The notes: a model not told the origin generated them from the sequence alone. Numbered from the stretch's first letter, positions 24,740 through 38,150 are shown. The stretch is DNA of 64,000 nucleotides from Cyclina sinensis (GCA_012932295.1 JAAONU010000004.1:12929773-12993772); one strand, 5' to 3'. Made by a program: numbers and translations.

Positions 24740-25110
24740 TTTGTTATTAACCTTTTCCCGTGTGAATAAGTACGCAGATACCGATCCGACAATGTCAGCA
24801 TGATACCTAAGTTTACTTTGAAGGAGAAAGAGAAAAGATGAGAAAAGAAAAAAGTTCACCCTCCAAGGACTTCGGAACCATGACTGTGTTCCTTGCGAAA
24901 TTGAATATAGGACAGGAAAAAACACAGTAACTACTAACACGAAGTGTTAAAACTGGAATGGAACGTAATTATTATTGTATGTAACTGAATGTAACTGAAT
25001 GTATAGTCTGTAATTTTCAGGAAAATGGCAAGATAATTACCTGACGGATTGAACAGTAAATGCCATTTGAGTGATGTAAAGTAAAGAAAATGAAACGGAT
25101 CCTTTAAACA
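24740..25110. repeat. Old duplicated segment, copy A
   Basis: It shares, in the same order, 'ttaacc/attttc..gtgaa', 'agtacgcagatacc', 'tgcgaaattgaatatagga', 'tgtaattttcaggaaaatgg', 'caagataattacc' and 'aaatgaaac.gatcc' with 29638-30040. Divergence and indels are substantial. No ORF is conserved between the copies. Confidence 0.5.
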
Positions 25111-26521
25111 CGTGAGTGCATTAAGTTTAAATGGATCTTCCTTTTATAAAAACATACCCCTAACATGACCTGTATTTCACTCGAGTTTTATTTCCCAGTC
25201 AATTACAACGCTGCACTTTTAATTTTTTTTTAAGTGTTAAATTTCAAAGACTATTTCTATCGAAACATCTGTCCAAAGTACGATGTTTTTTTCCATAGAA
25301 CTTGAAAATCGCTCATATTTAATGCTTATCCTACAGTGGGAAATCTTAATAATAACATACTTAGTGTAGTAAGATGTTCCATTCAGATGACCTTTAATGT
25401 TCTTTTGGTAATAAAACCTTTTTGTATTTGAATAAACCTAATTTTGAACCCTTCTGCAAGATATCTCTATATTTTTTTACTGCTCCGCTGGTCGTAAATT
25501 CGTCTTGGTTGCCAAGGCTACCAGACCAATTGGCATCCTGGCCATTTTAGTAAGATTTAAAGTATTTTCTAGCATGATGTAACGTAAATCGGACCTTAGA
25601 AAATCGCACTTTTGCCAAATTTTGTCGGAGTCAGTAGGCTATAATCTATTAATTTTAGGGTAAAAATATCTTTTAGATTAGACAAACATCCATTTAGGTT
25701 TTTAACAGACAAAGCCAAAGTCAAAGTTGCCTTTCTCTATTCACTAAATGCCTTTTTAAATTTTAATCGAAATTTGTAGCTTCTTTTCTCATTTGATTTA
25801 TTTAATTCCATATATTTAATTTCTAACCCGCAAAATCTAAGTCTGCATTCTAAATTTTCGGATATGGTCCAATTGTACAAGCAGCTTAACTTTCAACATT
25901 TTTTCTAAAAAAAAAAAACCAAATGAATGAACGGTGGACATTACCCAGCCGAGCAAAATAGGAAAATTGGTGAATGCGGTTGGAAGAAGTCATCCTTGAC
26001 AACTGTAAGAGGGGGAGTCATGTATTTATTTACAGTTGCAAGAGAAATTTTATGAACGCTTCAAAATACATGTATACTTTTTAACTGGCGCGAGAAATGT
26101 CGGTGCTTCAACAAACGAGAAATAAAAGAAGTGGTACAAGACAAGAACTTAAGTACAGCTATGTCAAATAAATAATGTTTAGATTACATTTAAACGATTC
26201 TGAAACATTTATGCGTGTTCTAAATGAAAAAAAAAGATCTTATCTCTCGCTTAATTCTTCTTTAGGGACTACGTAATGGCAATATTGGAAGAAAAACAGA
26301 CGGCTGAATGGCATATTTACAACATACTGTTGTGAGTATTTATTCAAAATACTGTTTGAACGCTGTTAGACAAAGTTAGTCTTGCACGAAACGGTTGGGT
26401 TCTTTCAAGAAGGTGAATTGTTTTTATTGTTATAAAATGAACTAATGAAATCGACACTTTGGTCTTTAACATGACGACCAGAATGCTATTTAATATGGTG
26501 CATCATGACGTATGCCCAATA
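25111..26521. other. No gene or clear element recognised
   Basis: AT-rich sequence with a short A-run at about 25909. There are no long ORFs or exon-like homology. Confidence 0.4.
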
Positions 26522-26616
26522 TTTACAAAGGTAATATTCGTTTACAAAGGTAATATACGTTTACAAAGGTAGTATTCGTTTACAAAGGTAGTATTCGTTT
26601 ACAAAGGTAACATTCG
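26522..26616. repeat. 19-bp minisatellite, 5 copies
   Basis: Five head-to-tail copies of 'tttacaaaggtaatattcg' with one- to two-base variants (aatatacg, agtattcg, aacattcg). Confidence 0.9.
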
Positions 26617-27449
26617 TTGCATTCATTTTACTCGAGTTTAATTGTAAGTATTTCATTTATTTGGAAGAACAGAAATATTTAGGACATAATATGTTTGTTA
26701 TTAAGCTTTCCAATAAGAAGGTGGTATTTTAAAGACATGGCGATTTCGAGAATAAATGATAGACGTAAATAACACGTAATTACAAGATCTCATGTCTACG
26801 ATATATGATTAGCGGGATATGCTTTATCTTTCTAGCAAGAGTGAAATATTGTTTCACTGTACACGGTAATTAAAATTTGCGTTAGCGAAGGCGCAGCTGC
26901 GTAACCCAGAAAAGAGAGAAGCAGACACTTAAAAGCTAAAAAACGCTTGGTTTTGCCGTCCTCAAGGTAAAATTGTTCAGCATCTAATCAAATCACGTTT
27001 ACCTTAATTTAAATAGTGTTTCGAAGCTGTTTCTAGTAAAAGACATGTGTTAGTTTAACCTTTTCCTAAAATAGTGTCATGGTACATAAGATTGAAACAG
27101 TACAAGAACAGGGCCACCTTATATTCTAGAGTCTTATAGATGTCAGAAGTTAAGCTATAGTGTTCGTCCGGAGAGTTCTGTATTAAAACCGTGAGCAGTA
27201 GCGGAAATTTTATGTAGACACACATTCGTCTACACATTTGCTTACCATAAAAACAGGAGATGCTTTTTAAATCACAAAGTTTGTTGTTCAGTTTTTGTTA
27301 TCCACGCAGGCAATATTTATGAGACGGAAAAAAGTGTAGTAGCTTATAGAAATACCAACTGAAATAAGTAATGTCAGGATATTTTCCATTTGAATTATAT
27401 AATAATAAACGAATGCTTTTTTATTGGTCTCTGGTGCAACAGGTAATAA
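26617..27449. other. No gene recognised
   Basis: Nothing beyond low-complexity AT-rich DNA and very short ORFs. Confidence 0.4.
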
Positions 27450-27650
27450 CATGGTTTGGTTTTGGTTTATTGGGGTTTAACGCCAGTTTTAACAGCTAAG
27501 GTCATATCCCGGCTGTCAGTCCACCTAACCAGTGTTCCTTGGTATCCAACCAATTTACAAACCAATTTCTCCGCAAGTGACTGACTTCTTCACTTGCTTC
27601 AGAGGTGAGGGACAAATGACCTATAGACGCATTGTCTGAGATCAATTTAA
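27450..27650. repeat. Dispersed repeat fragment beginning 'ggtttattggggtttaacgc'
   Basis: The phrase 'tggtttattggggtttaacg' followed by 'ggtcatatcccggctgtcag' and 'cttcacttgcttcagaggtg' is characteristic of a repeat seen many times in bivalve genomes. Copy ends are not definable here. Confidence 0.4.
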
Positions 27651-29143
27651 CCAATTTTTAACGAATTTAACCAATTTTAAACTATGTCAGTTTTCAAATT
27701 TCCCTCGTTAATTCATTTTCGTACAGTGATTAAAAAATAAAATGTGTAAAATTCTTGTGCCTAATGTTGCTGGTGATTTTCTTGTACAATGAAAATTATA
27801 TCGTTCTATGAAACGTTATATGGAATTAAACAAGTAAAAGATTGAAAAATGCAGCTTTGCAATTAGCTTGAAAATAAACCTGGTCACTAAAGATTGGACT
27901 CAGTTACCATGCAAAAGAGTTAGTGAAATTCATATGCATGGTAAAACGTATAACACAAAAATAAATGAATGAATATTTTATCATGATCCTTTGTTCCAGA
28001 TCCGTTGTTATAAATCGAAGAAAGCGTAATACATGTTTTAGTCAAATAAATATCCGTCACTTCTCAGTTTCTTTTAATTTCATGTACTTCATACTCATTT
28101 ATGTTGTACAATGAAACCCTTATGAGTTTTTATAACCAAGTTGCTTTTAAGGTTTAATTTGAAGTTTGAAAATGTAGAGAAGCAAACGAAATATATAAGA
28201 TTATCTACAAACACGTGTCGTTGGCGAAATCAAATTAAGAAGTTTTTACTTTGCAAATAGGGCTAAAAACTGGAATTTCAAGACTGGAAAGCTATTTCCA
28301 GGTAAAAATTATTTTAATTATGTAAGTTCCGAAACCGTACTAAATAAATAAAGGCTCAGCCACATTTTTAAAGATGTGCATACCGTTTGTTTTGTTATTC
28401 CTGTATTCTAATTAACATGTTGCCAAAGATGTTAAAGACGCGTTTGCCAGGTTAGGCTATTTGCTCAATGTAATATCGGTCCAAAACGTCTTATATACAA
28501 CAAGATCGCTTGTCACAAGATGTTGTTGTATATAATTTTGTCAACATCTGTATAGTTAGTCTGGAGACAAAATTACTTTTTGATTGAATATCGGTGTTTT
28601 GTAAAGGAAACACAATTTGTTTAAAATTGCAGCTGTTCGGGAGAAACTGTTCCCAGTACTTTCCGTATTTAAAACGCATTTGTCACTATTAAGACGACAC
28701 AGTCGTATGGAAACTATTATTTTCAATAACCTTTACCTTTATTAAAATCCCACCAGGTTATCAATTTTTTACCTCTATTACCCTTTATTCTTAACATTTC
28801 TTTGAAAATAAGGGGCGTCATATTGGCCTTAACAAAACGGGCACAGAAAGAACTTCTGCTGAAATTACGGCTTTTGAGTATAAAAAAAAATCATTTAAGT
28901 TTGTCAAAATGATGTTCAAGTTTACTTTGAAAACCGCCTCAATCCTGTAATAATAGTAAATCATAATAATTAAAACTTCTTCTTCTTCGTCTTAATAATA
29001 ATAATAATAATAACAATAATAACCGTCTTGATGATAATTTTAATAAAAATGATAGAAGTACAAGTTGGAAAGATTAGCGGTATCCTAAACCTATGATAAG
29101 TTACAAGTGTTTACGTAATCGGGTTGAAACTGGAGAATAAATC
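27651..29143. other. No gene recognised; (AAT)n microsatellite at about 28992-29020
   Basis: 'cttcttcttcttcgtctt' and an 'aataataataataataata' run form a small compound microsatellite. The remainder is AT-rich without features. Confidence 0.5.
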
Positions 29144-29429
29144 CACAGATGCTTGGGGTCTCGACTGTTTTTCTCCGTAAAGGCCCACGTACTGTATACG
29201 GTTATATCCTATAAATATATTTATTAATACTTGTAGACCTTAGTGTAAGCACAAATGTTTTAAAGGAGCTTATGTATTTAATTATTTTCATTGCATAAGC
29301 TAGATATATTACGATATATTTGGAATCATACAGTTACCATGCAGGAGATGAAAAAAGAGTTAAGGGACGGGGGCTGGGGGCAGGGGCGGATCGTGGGGTG
29401 CAGTTTGGACCAGACCCCAAGCATCTGTG
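29144..29429. repeat. Pair of 18-nt perfect inverted repeats, possible MITE
   Basis: 'cacagatgcttggggtct' at 29144-29161 is the exact reverse complement of 29412-29429. A G-rich stretch (about 29367-29400) lies between them. The size of 286 bp suits a non-autonomous DNA element, but no target duplication is visible at the ends. Confidence 0.45.
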
Positions 29430-29637
29430 ATTTTGAGTGATTTTATATTTAAACGACGATGAGTAATTACTTTTTATGTACTCGGCAAATAAGGCAGGGT
29501 ACATCCTGAACCCACGATGAGCCTTATGTCGACAATATTTTTAAACTTGTCAGGTGGCACATGCAGTATTCAAAAGTATTTAATGCAAAGTACTGAATTC
29601 TTATTTGGCAGAAGTAATATAGCAATTTCTCTACTGG

Positions 29638-30040
29638 TTTTTAACATTTTCTTGTGAAGGAGTACGTAAATACCATGAGAAATTATCTTTAAAAACACTG
29701 TAACAAGCTTTACTTTGATTTAACCCAGCAATTTCCTGCCGAGGAGAATGGAGATGCAAACGGAAAAGAAAAATCACTCAAAGTCTGGAAACATGTGTTA
29801 CTTGCGAAATTAAATTTAAGACCTATTTGTTCAATCAAGGAGTACCCACAGTATTGGCATAAAGTTTTCCAAATAAGTCTTGAAGCTTGAATTAAGTGTC
29901 ACCTCTAGTATGTAATTTTCTAGAAACTAGCAAGATAATTACCGGGCTGACTGAAAGCTTGTTTCTAAAGAATAGGCTATCTAAACAGGTTAGTTGAATG
30001 TACAGTACTGAAGTAAATGAAATTGATCCCTTAAGCTTAC
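29638..30040. repeat. Old duplicated segment, copy B
   Basis: Partner of 24740-25110, offset by about 4.9 kb in the same orientation. It could be a segmental duplication or two copies of an unclassified element. Confidence 0.5.
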
Positions 30041-32029
30041 TGTTTCACACGCAGTATAATAAATCAAGCCGTCTGTTCTAATGAATATTTCGCAAGGAGA
30101 GTCAGAATACGAGATACCATACTCTTAATTGTACTTTTCTTGAAATCGAAATAAGTATAGTCTAGATTAATATGTCTGGTCGGCAAGCGATAAGTGCCTC
30201 TTTAATTTTTTAAAACATGCATTTGTTTCTGTTTTTACGTTATCATCCTCGCATTTTGCTTTTTCTTTTGTGCGAATGAGTGACATTTATGGAACAAACG
30301 AACCCCATGTGAAATATTTATCCTTTTGAGTGTTGCCATGTACATATGTGCTTAAGTCATAATTGTGTCATGCTTTTTTATGTACGCATGTTTATTCTTG
30401 TTATTTTTTCTTGTGCTCTAGCTTTGAAACAAACTTTCTAAAATTTCATCTGATAGAATAGAACTACTCCTTTGTAAATAAAATTTCAGACAAATGCTGT
30501 AATGTATGAAATATACTGAAAGATGATATGTTTTACTAAAGAACAACAAGAGACATCGGCGTGTGTGTATTGTGTGTTTCTGTAAACACTGTTGATTAAT
30601 GCTGTCAATCCGAATGTCTAAACTAGATTATATCACTTACTTTTTGTTTTAGTTTCATACCATCATTTTATTTTAACATTAAATTGAATTAAGTATCATA
30701 TTAGAATACGTTTTTTGAGAGACTATAAAAGGAAACCGTTCTTAAAATTATTATTATTATTATATTTCAAGTGCAGAAACTTAGAACCAGGCACTAAAAC
30801 AGTTCATCCGTTTCAACTTCTCTACAAATCTGTCAAAATCATCATATTAAATAATAATTAATTTTTCATTTCTCGAAATTCTCTTCTAACTTATTTTATT
30901 TCTTTGAAAATCAGTCAGTTATCTTGCATTAATGCGCGCATCTAACAATTTCACAATAACAATACATTATTTATTTAAAAAAAGATGCAACTTTTATAAT
31001 CACTACTTCTTGAAGAGGTACTGAATATTTGTCAATGGGTCAAAACTACTAACAACATTCCGAAAAGATTCATGAAATGTAAAATATCGACATAGATAAA
31101 TGAACTATTTGACAATAAATACAATAAGTTTCTTGCAGTTTTCTAGAACTGAATCGAAATAAAAGCTATTGGGAAATAATATTCCAAAGACATCCGTAAT
31201 TAGTGTTCGGCTTAGTTTACATGTAAGGCTGTGAAGTAAACTCGTTTTCCCTTGTCGCGGACTGAAGTCGTCACGGACACTGACACCTATGTGGCAGGGT
31301 CAATTGTCAAATGATGTCTTAATATTGCTAAAACCGCAGTGTCAACTGCACATAAAAGATTGGCTGCATCAGCTCCTGAAGCCTCTAAGGTATTACTTGA
31401 TACTAATTTAAAACACGGCTGCAAGTCATTCGGACCTTTGTGAGACTTTAACTGGTCTCATATACAAACGAGTCCGAGAGAGAAAGCCCAAAAGTATTTT
31501 TATATAAGTTTATGATTCTATGATTGCCGTCGTGACGTTCAAAAAAACAACCAAAAATGTTACTTAAAAGGAAGCTTTCAATCATAATCACGACGCTTGT
31601 TTAATGCAATTATGTCTCCATACATGTTGTTATATTTTAATCAACAACATACAAAATAATACCAAAGAAATATATTTATAGTTCACTTAATTGTTTCAAC
31701 TATAGCTACAAGTTGATAGACAAAAAAAAGCTATTTTTGAACACTTAATGAAAAATTTGCAAGTTGCAGAGAGAAAAGTTAAAAGAATAAACAAAGATGC
31801 ACCAAGCACAGATAGCGTATTCTTACTTACGAATTTAATATGTCAATATATAAACCTTTTGTGACAGAACATGTCATGAGCTTTTATCTAGACAGGGAGG
31901 CTCACTTATCTGGAGACTTTCAGAACTCATGAAGGCAGCAATAACTTCAGGGGACAGACATCTGTCAGACCGATGTATTTATTCAAAATATGTTAAACAA
32001 GATAAACAACATTATGCTTTGTGAAAAAA
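30041..32029. other. No gene recognised
   Basis: AT-rich DNA with short (TTA)n runs near 30750. No ORF looks coding. Confidence 0.4.
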
Positions 32030-32253
32030 ATGTTTGAAAATTCTAGGCCTCCCAGACAGAAGGCTTTCGATCGGGTGTCCTCTTTACTCTCTCAGTCTTA
32101 ATTAATTTGGTTTTAGCATTAATTGTCAAACCACTTACATTATAAAAATGTTTGAAAATGCCAGGCCTCCCAGACAGGAGGACAGGTGTCCTCTTTACTC
32201 TCTCATTTTTAACTAATTTGGTTTTAGAAATAATTGCCAAACCACTTACATTA
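32030..32253. repeat. Two-copy tandem repeat, about 110 bp
   Basis: 'tgtttgaaaa', 'ggcctcccagacag', 'ggtgtcctctttactctctc', 'aatttggttttag' and 'aaaccacttacattat' each occur twice. The first copy carries an extra 'ctttcgatcg'. The small - strand ORF here is just the repeat. Confidence 0.8.
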
Positions 32254-34240
32254 TATCTTCAAACAATACCCACGTCTGAGCACATCACTTAGAGAAAGAG
32301 AGAACCATTATAGTTCAGCACTGGTACGTTCATAAATTAAGATTTAAACATACTGTCTCCTTGCTAAAGCCCTTATCTTTAATGAGATACGAGCGCTAGT
32401 TGATCACCATAAAATTCCTTTTTTTAATACAGTTCTTTCGTCTGGGCATCAGTGACGCATTAATGACTATTTTAAAAAGCTAACCTAAAATTAAGCTCTC
32501 CGGAAATTTGTCCCGAAAGGTATAAATTTAATATACATTGTTTCCTTTTGCAAAGCATGTAGAGTTTCTAACTATGAAGATTAAATGAGTTATTGTTTTA
32601 GTTAGTTGTTTCATTCTGACCCTCTTGATTTAGAAACTTTGAAATACCGAAATCTTTTTCAGTATACTTAGTTCATTTAACTAGTTGCATTACCAAAGAC
32701 CATCTCCATTCAAAAGGAATTATCCCAAATATATCTTCATAGACTCAGGACATGCCACACGTTACATCAAATTGGAGTACTTACTTCGTAGATGTGCGCA
32801 CAGAAAAAATGTTTTCTTTCAACTTCCTTATTTACAAAAGTACTATTTTCAGGATTCACGTGACATTTTGAAAGACACAGAGCGAATACACTTAATGTTT
32901 TGCACATTCAGCAGAAATTCAGCATACACTGTTAAAAATGACCACTTATTTTAACTCTTATCCTGCTGGCCGAAATTGTGTTTGTCTTTGCGACCAGTGC
33001 AGACCAAGATCAATCTGCACATAAGTAGTCAATAAATTTCCTGTAAGCACCCCCGTAATTAATTAATGGATCTGTCCAAATTGAAAGATGGACAAGTCCA
33101 TTTTAGATATTTAGCAAGCTAAGAGTTAAACCAGCAATAACACTTTAACATCAAGATGCCTAATAAAACGCTTAAAGTGAACGGTAAGTTAAACTGACAT
33201 GAATTTATATTTCATTTAAGATACTTTTCCGTATTCAGTACTACAAATCGTTACGTTAACATTATACGTAAAATCACATAAATCACACCGCCGTTAGTTG
33301 CAGTATGCTGATTGCAGTTAAAACAGTACATACATATTATTTACCAAGCACTTTTCACACTCTTATAACATGAGTGCTGGAAATAGTCTGCAGGCAGGGT
33401 TATGTTCTTATCAGTCTAAATTGATAAGCTGCAGAGACAGTTTTACACCTTTTGCAAAGATTGCCTTACACTACCAAGTTCTTATTTTATACGATTTCCT
33501 CCCACACTGTGTCTGCAACAGACTTTACGAGTGGGAATTGAGTTCTTTCCATTATCTGGGTTTCGTAGGTCGTTTGTCATGCAAGACTATTGTATAATGC
33601 AACAGGTTAAATTGAACTAAAGGTGCTATAACTGTTGCACGGAATCTTCATTATGCCGGTGCAGCATTCTAAAGTAAAGTCCAAGATAAATAAGTACAAC
33701 TATTTCATTGCTGGAAATGTCAAAACTGTATTTCGAACTGCGAAAATAACTACGGATTGCTGACAAACTAGTAACAAAAATGTCAGTTTGTGTTAAAATA
33801 TATATCATTAGACATATAATGCTTTTGTTGTGGGCTAAACATATTTTATGCAAAGTCGTCACTCAAATTTTCACTGTTGATATATTCTTTGCAATGTAGT
33901 TATATTAATTTGCATTATTATAAACATTGTTCAAAGTCTGTTATCAGTGTAGTATAATGTTGCATAAAAATGTTACAATAACACATGTTTTTTCTTTTTA
34001 TTAACCTTTCTCCTGCGACATACTTGTTTGGTCAATTTAATTAGCTAAAACAGTTATTAAAACATAAACTTATAAGAAAACGACTGCGATTAAAGGAGGA
34101 CATATCCTAGGATAAACCGATGATAAACTTATTGTGTATGCATTTTATTGCTCATTCTGTAAAATATTGATACTGTAAACATTGTAAGTTTCAAAACTTT
34201 TCATTAGAACATTATGGCAATACCCAGAAAGAATACATAT
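32254..34240. other. No gene recognised
   Basis: AT-rich DNA. The ORFs of 75-89 codons on both strands have no recognisable domain or favourable composition. Confidence 0.4.
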
Positions 34241-34462
34241 GTGATAATGGTTTTAAGAACTATCATCTAAATACAATGTGATAATGGTTTTAAGAACTAT
34301 CATCTAAATACAATGTGATAATGGTTTTAAGAACTATCATCTAAATACAATGTGATAATGGGTTTAAGAACTATTATCTAAATACAATGTGATAATGGTT
34401 TTAAGAACTATCATCTAAATACAATGTGATAATGGTTTTAAGAACTATCATCTAAATACAAT
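34241..34462. repeat. 37-bp minisatellite, 6 copies
   Basis: Six copies of 'gtgataatggttttaagaac' plus 'tatcatctaaatacaat'. The fourth copy differs by 'gggttt' and 'tattatct'; the others look identical. Confidence 0.92.
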
Positions 34463-34817
34463 AAATAAGACTACTATTAATGAAATCAGTTTCAATTTTT
34501 GACTGCTACCTTGATGTCTGCTCATGGTTTGCTCAGTACCTTTCCATTCACAGTTATATGGCTTTATATAACTGGAGGTAATGAAATACTCTGAATTGTA
34601 GCAACTGTAACCCTTTGAGCTACGACTATCTAGTAGTAACGTCAACCAGCATTAATCTGCCCGTATCGATGTTTTTTTTTTGTAATAAGACCTGATATAA
34701 CGTAAGAGAGAAAGCAGATCTAATGTAAAATTATTGGCTGTCCACATTCTTTTTAAACATTGGTAGATTTTTTCTGCAATTTTCAATGTTTACCTTTGTA
34801 TTCATTATATTGTTTCA

Positions 34818-34922
34818 TTTGTATTGTAAACTTATATCGATTTGTATTGTAAAATTATATCGATTTGTATTGTAAACTTGTATCGATTTGTATTGTAAAC
34901 CTATATCGATTTGTATTGTAAA
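34818..34922. repeat. 23-bp minisatellite, 4.5 copies
   Basis: Copies of 'tttgtattgtaaacttatat' plus 'cga'. The same core occurs inverted ('tacaatacaaat') at several sites between about 35100 and 35350. Confidence 0.9.
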
Positions 34923-37171
34923 TTGTTCGTTCGTGCCTAATAATGTCTTCCTTTATATTCTATAAACTTTCATAAATTTTGTATTTGATTAATTCGTTTC
35001 TATTCAGTAACATCAATTTGCATCCTACAATAAAAATGGTGTAACATGTATAAAATACAAATGAAAAGGAATGATTCAGTTATTAAATACAACTGTGCTT
35101 TCTACAATATAAATGATAAAATATAAAATGTCAATAAGGATTAAAAAATACCAATTATTTATTATATAATACAAATATGACGTTTACAATACAAATTCAG
35201 GGTTTTTTTTTAATAAATAAGAAAAGTATTAAATACAAATTTAATATAAATGTATACAATTAATTAATTAATTAAACCTTATGATAAACATACAATACAA
35301 ATTCATCTTTTTTTACAGTACAAATGAAATAATATACATTGTACAATACAAATGTTAACATTAAATATTGCAACGTTTGAAATGTCATACGCTTTTCTGC
35401 TTTGACACTGGGTGAAAAGGTAATGTATCAAGACAGCAAACGTTTCGTACGTTTAAGGAATAAATTTTAACTTATATAGTTTAAGAAAATAATGTCATTA
35501 TTTTTTTCATGCATTATCTGCTTAAAAGGCATCTCAGCCCAAGTGCCACATTTCTATGTATATATTAAAAGATAAAAATACATTGAAAAGAATTTTCAAA
35601 TCATTTACAAAGAACATGAAATAAAATCATAGACACATTCCCTTTTGTTCATTATTATATATTATTAAAATAACCAGAAGACTTTTGTTTTTCTCATACA
35701 AACATTTTCCTCTTCAACTGAATCAACCTAATCACTTTAACTGTTCATAAGAAGACCCAATGACTTACAATAATATGATATGGTAATACAGTTCTTGCCT
35801 TTGGCTGAAATCTACCACTGCTTTAAATAATGTCTGCAGCAGTTATTTAGACATTAGCAGACGCAGGTGCTTTTATAAATATCTCGCATACACTCAAAAA
35901 GTGTCCGTTTTATCCTTCTCGTGATAACGCAGACATCAATTCTGTAAGAAATCGACGTTAAAACGGCTGAACCTTGTGAAAAAAGTGTACACTATCAAGA
36001 CAAAATTACATTACTGTAGAAGATTAACATCTTGTATTTAATGGACACAAGAGTATATCCTTATCCTGTAATAAAACTGTATTAGTGTTATACTTAGGAG
36101 AAGAAATAACCGGTTTTTGACCAATGGCTTTTATGAACTTTTAAGTAAAGTGTCTCGTATTCTGTATCTGGAACTCCACGTTTTTGTAATGAAAACATGC
36201 AACTGAACGTGTTATTACTCAAATTAAAGTTAGATTTTATTAAAATGCAGTCAGTCGTTTGCTGTTCACTTTAAATGACCAGAACATAGTCTCAGAAAGA
36301 GGTATCAAGCGAGTTACGATAACGAAAAACCCGACTGATATACAACTCAATTCTACTAGTCAGTTTTCACGTCAAAGTCAAATATTCTATTGGTCTAAAC
36401 ATTTAAAGAATTTGCAAATATTCTGACAGTAAAATAATATGAATCTTAGAAAAGCCTGTTATGATGAAATAAAAAGTAACTGAAAATATACAGCTATACA
36501 ACACTAGAACTATAAAAAAATAGCATTTATATAATTAAACAATTGAATGCTTCTCGATTTCATTAAACAATATATATGGAGGACTGAATCACATTCCGCA
36601 GAAATTTAACTCTATTCGTCCAGATAAGGAGACCATTCTGTGAGTGTTTTGTGTTGCTGGGTTTATTGTCAGCTATTGGCATATTCAATTTTCACATTGT
36701 ATGCTTATAAAATTTATAATTGCCTCAGAAAAACAATGGACAGGTTAGCTTACTCATATAATGATTGGTAAAAGGTCCTAGCTTTTTAATGAAAACAAAA
36801 AATTAAAAATTATTCTATATTTCTTGTGACCTAGCAAAGCATGGATCTGTGATCAGTTTTAAGAATAATACATATCACTCTAAATAAAATAACAGATAAG
36901 TAAATGTCCTTTCAAAACAAATTCACAAGTTTAAAGGTTTTTTTACATATTAAGATTATACAATGGTAGGATACTTCGTCATCGCCCACTTGTTTTATGC
37001 TCTCTAGCCGACCATTTTTTGGTCAACAATCCATCGCTTGAAAGGTATAATGGTCTTTTTCAATAAGAAATCTGTAGATTTGCAAAAAATCATGTTGTGC
37101 ACAAAATATTGGCTGCTGTACTTTCTATTTACGTAAAGAATGTTTATAATGTAAAATTCTAGTTTAGACCT
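34923..37171. other. AT-rich region, scattered 'tacaatacaaat' words to 35350, then nothing recognised
   Basis: Inverted-orientation copies of the neighbouring minisatellite core appear near 35189, 35291 and 35343. Past about 35400 I see no gene, RNA or element. Confidence 0.4.
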
Positions 37172-37229
37172 GAAAACGGGTGAAAATGTTTTTAAGGATG
37201 CATTCAGAAAAAAACTTTCACCCGTTTTC
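37172..37229. repeat. 58-bp imperfect palindrome
   Basis: 'gaaaacgggtgaaa' (37172-37185) is exactly mirrored by 'tttcacccgttttc' (37216-37229). The symmetry centre is ATGCAT (37198-37203), and about 24 of 29 positions per arm match. It abuts the truncated Tc1 N-terminal fragment. Confidence 0.8.
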
Positions 37230-37386
37230 TGCAAATTACACTCTGAGAAACCCCAAGACGACGGGCGTTAAGTCTGTAGGAGATCCCTCCCTGAAGCAAC
37301 CCTATCGCTCTATTCATTTCTGTATCATCAAGACGCATTTGAACATTTACATTAGCCATATTTGATGACAACTGTCGCCAAAACAA
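37224..37386 (-). pseudogene. Tc1-like transposase, N-terminal fragment
   Basis: The - strand encodes MRLDDTEMNRAIGLLQGGIS and then ARRLGVSQSVICR, the helix-turn-helix DNA-binding start of a Tc1-family transposase. Similarity stops at the palindrome 37172-37229, and the few residues beyond come from that palindrome. Only about 45 residues of a ~340-residue protein remain. It is not the missing half of 40144-40745: on the - strand it lies downstream of that C-terminal piece. Confidence 0.75.
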
Positions 37387-37877
37387 CTGATAAAAGTGAG
37401 CAAAACGTTGGAAATGTACACTCGTATACGACCTTACATATACACTAAACAGTCCATTTAAAGGGGTATGCTACTTCCACGTTCTCTCTATGCCAGATAA
37501 CCGTTACATTTTACACTCTGACAGTCGGTGTGTTATCAGTTTACAGGTATAACCATCCTACGACAATAACATTTCGATATCTTTTATATAATATATAATA
37601 TAGATATGAAAGGTGGCCTAAGTGACCCCTTAGCAAATTGTGAGTAGTATAGATCATGACTCGTCAAAATGTCTGTTGTGGGCCGTTCTACCGTAACAAA
37701 ATGCGTGTATTCATTGGATCAAGTTTGTACTTAATTTAATTTGTGCTTATGCTTAATCCCCAAAACAAGAATGACTTTTCTCAGATTTTTTATCATAACT
37801 GAAATTATAATGCATTTCTTAGAAAAGGACAGGCAACCCCTGAAGTCCAAAATTTCAGGATAATAGTGTGCATGATT
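37387..37877. other. No feature recognised
   Basis: It may include the flank of the Tc1 fragment. I could not find terminal inverted repeats. Confidence 0.3.
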
Positions 37878-38150
37878 ACAACATTGTGTTATAAATATGT
37901 ATCTTTAAGAGAAAAATACTTCTATGACAAACATGGTGTCATAAATATATAATTTTTTATCTTTAAGAGTTAATTGCTTCTATGACAAATATTGTGCCAT
38001 AAACATATATATCTTTAAGAGACAAATGCTTCTATGACGAATATTGTGTCATAAATATAAAATACTTCTATGACAAACATTGTGTCATAAATAAAATACT
38101 TCTATGACAAACATTGTGTCATAAATAAAATACTTCTATGACAAACTCCT
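37878..38150. repeat. Tandem repeat with internal 'tgaca...tgtca' symmetry
   Basis: About six copies of 'cttctatgacaaacattgtg' plus 'tcataaata'. The first copies also contain 'tctttaagag' and are longer (about 60 bp); the last ones are shorter (about 32 bp). Each copy could form a small hairpin through TGACA/TGTCA. Confidence 0.75.
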
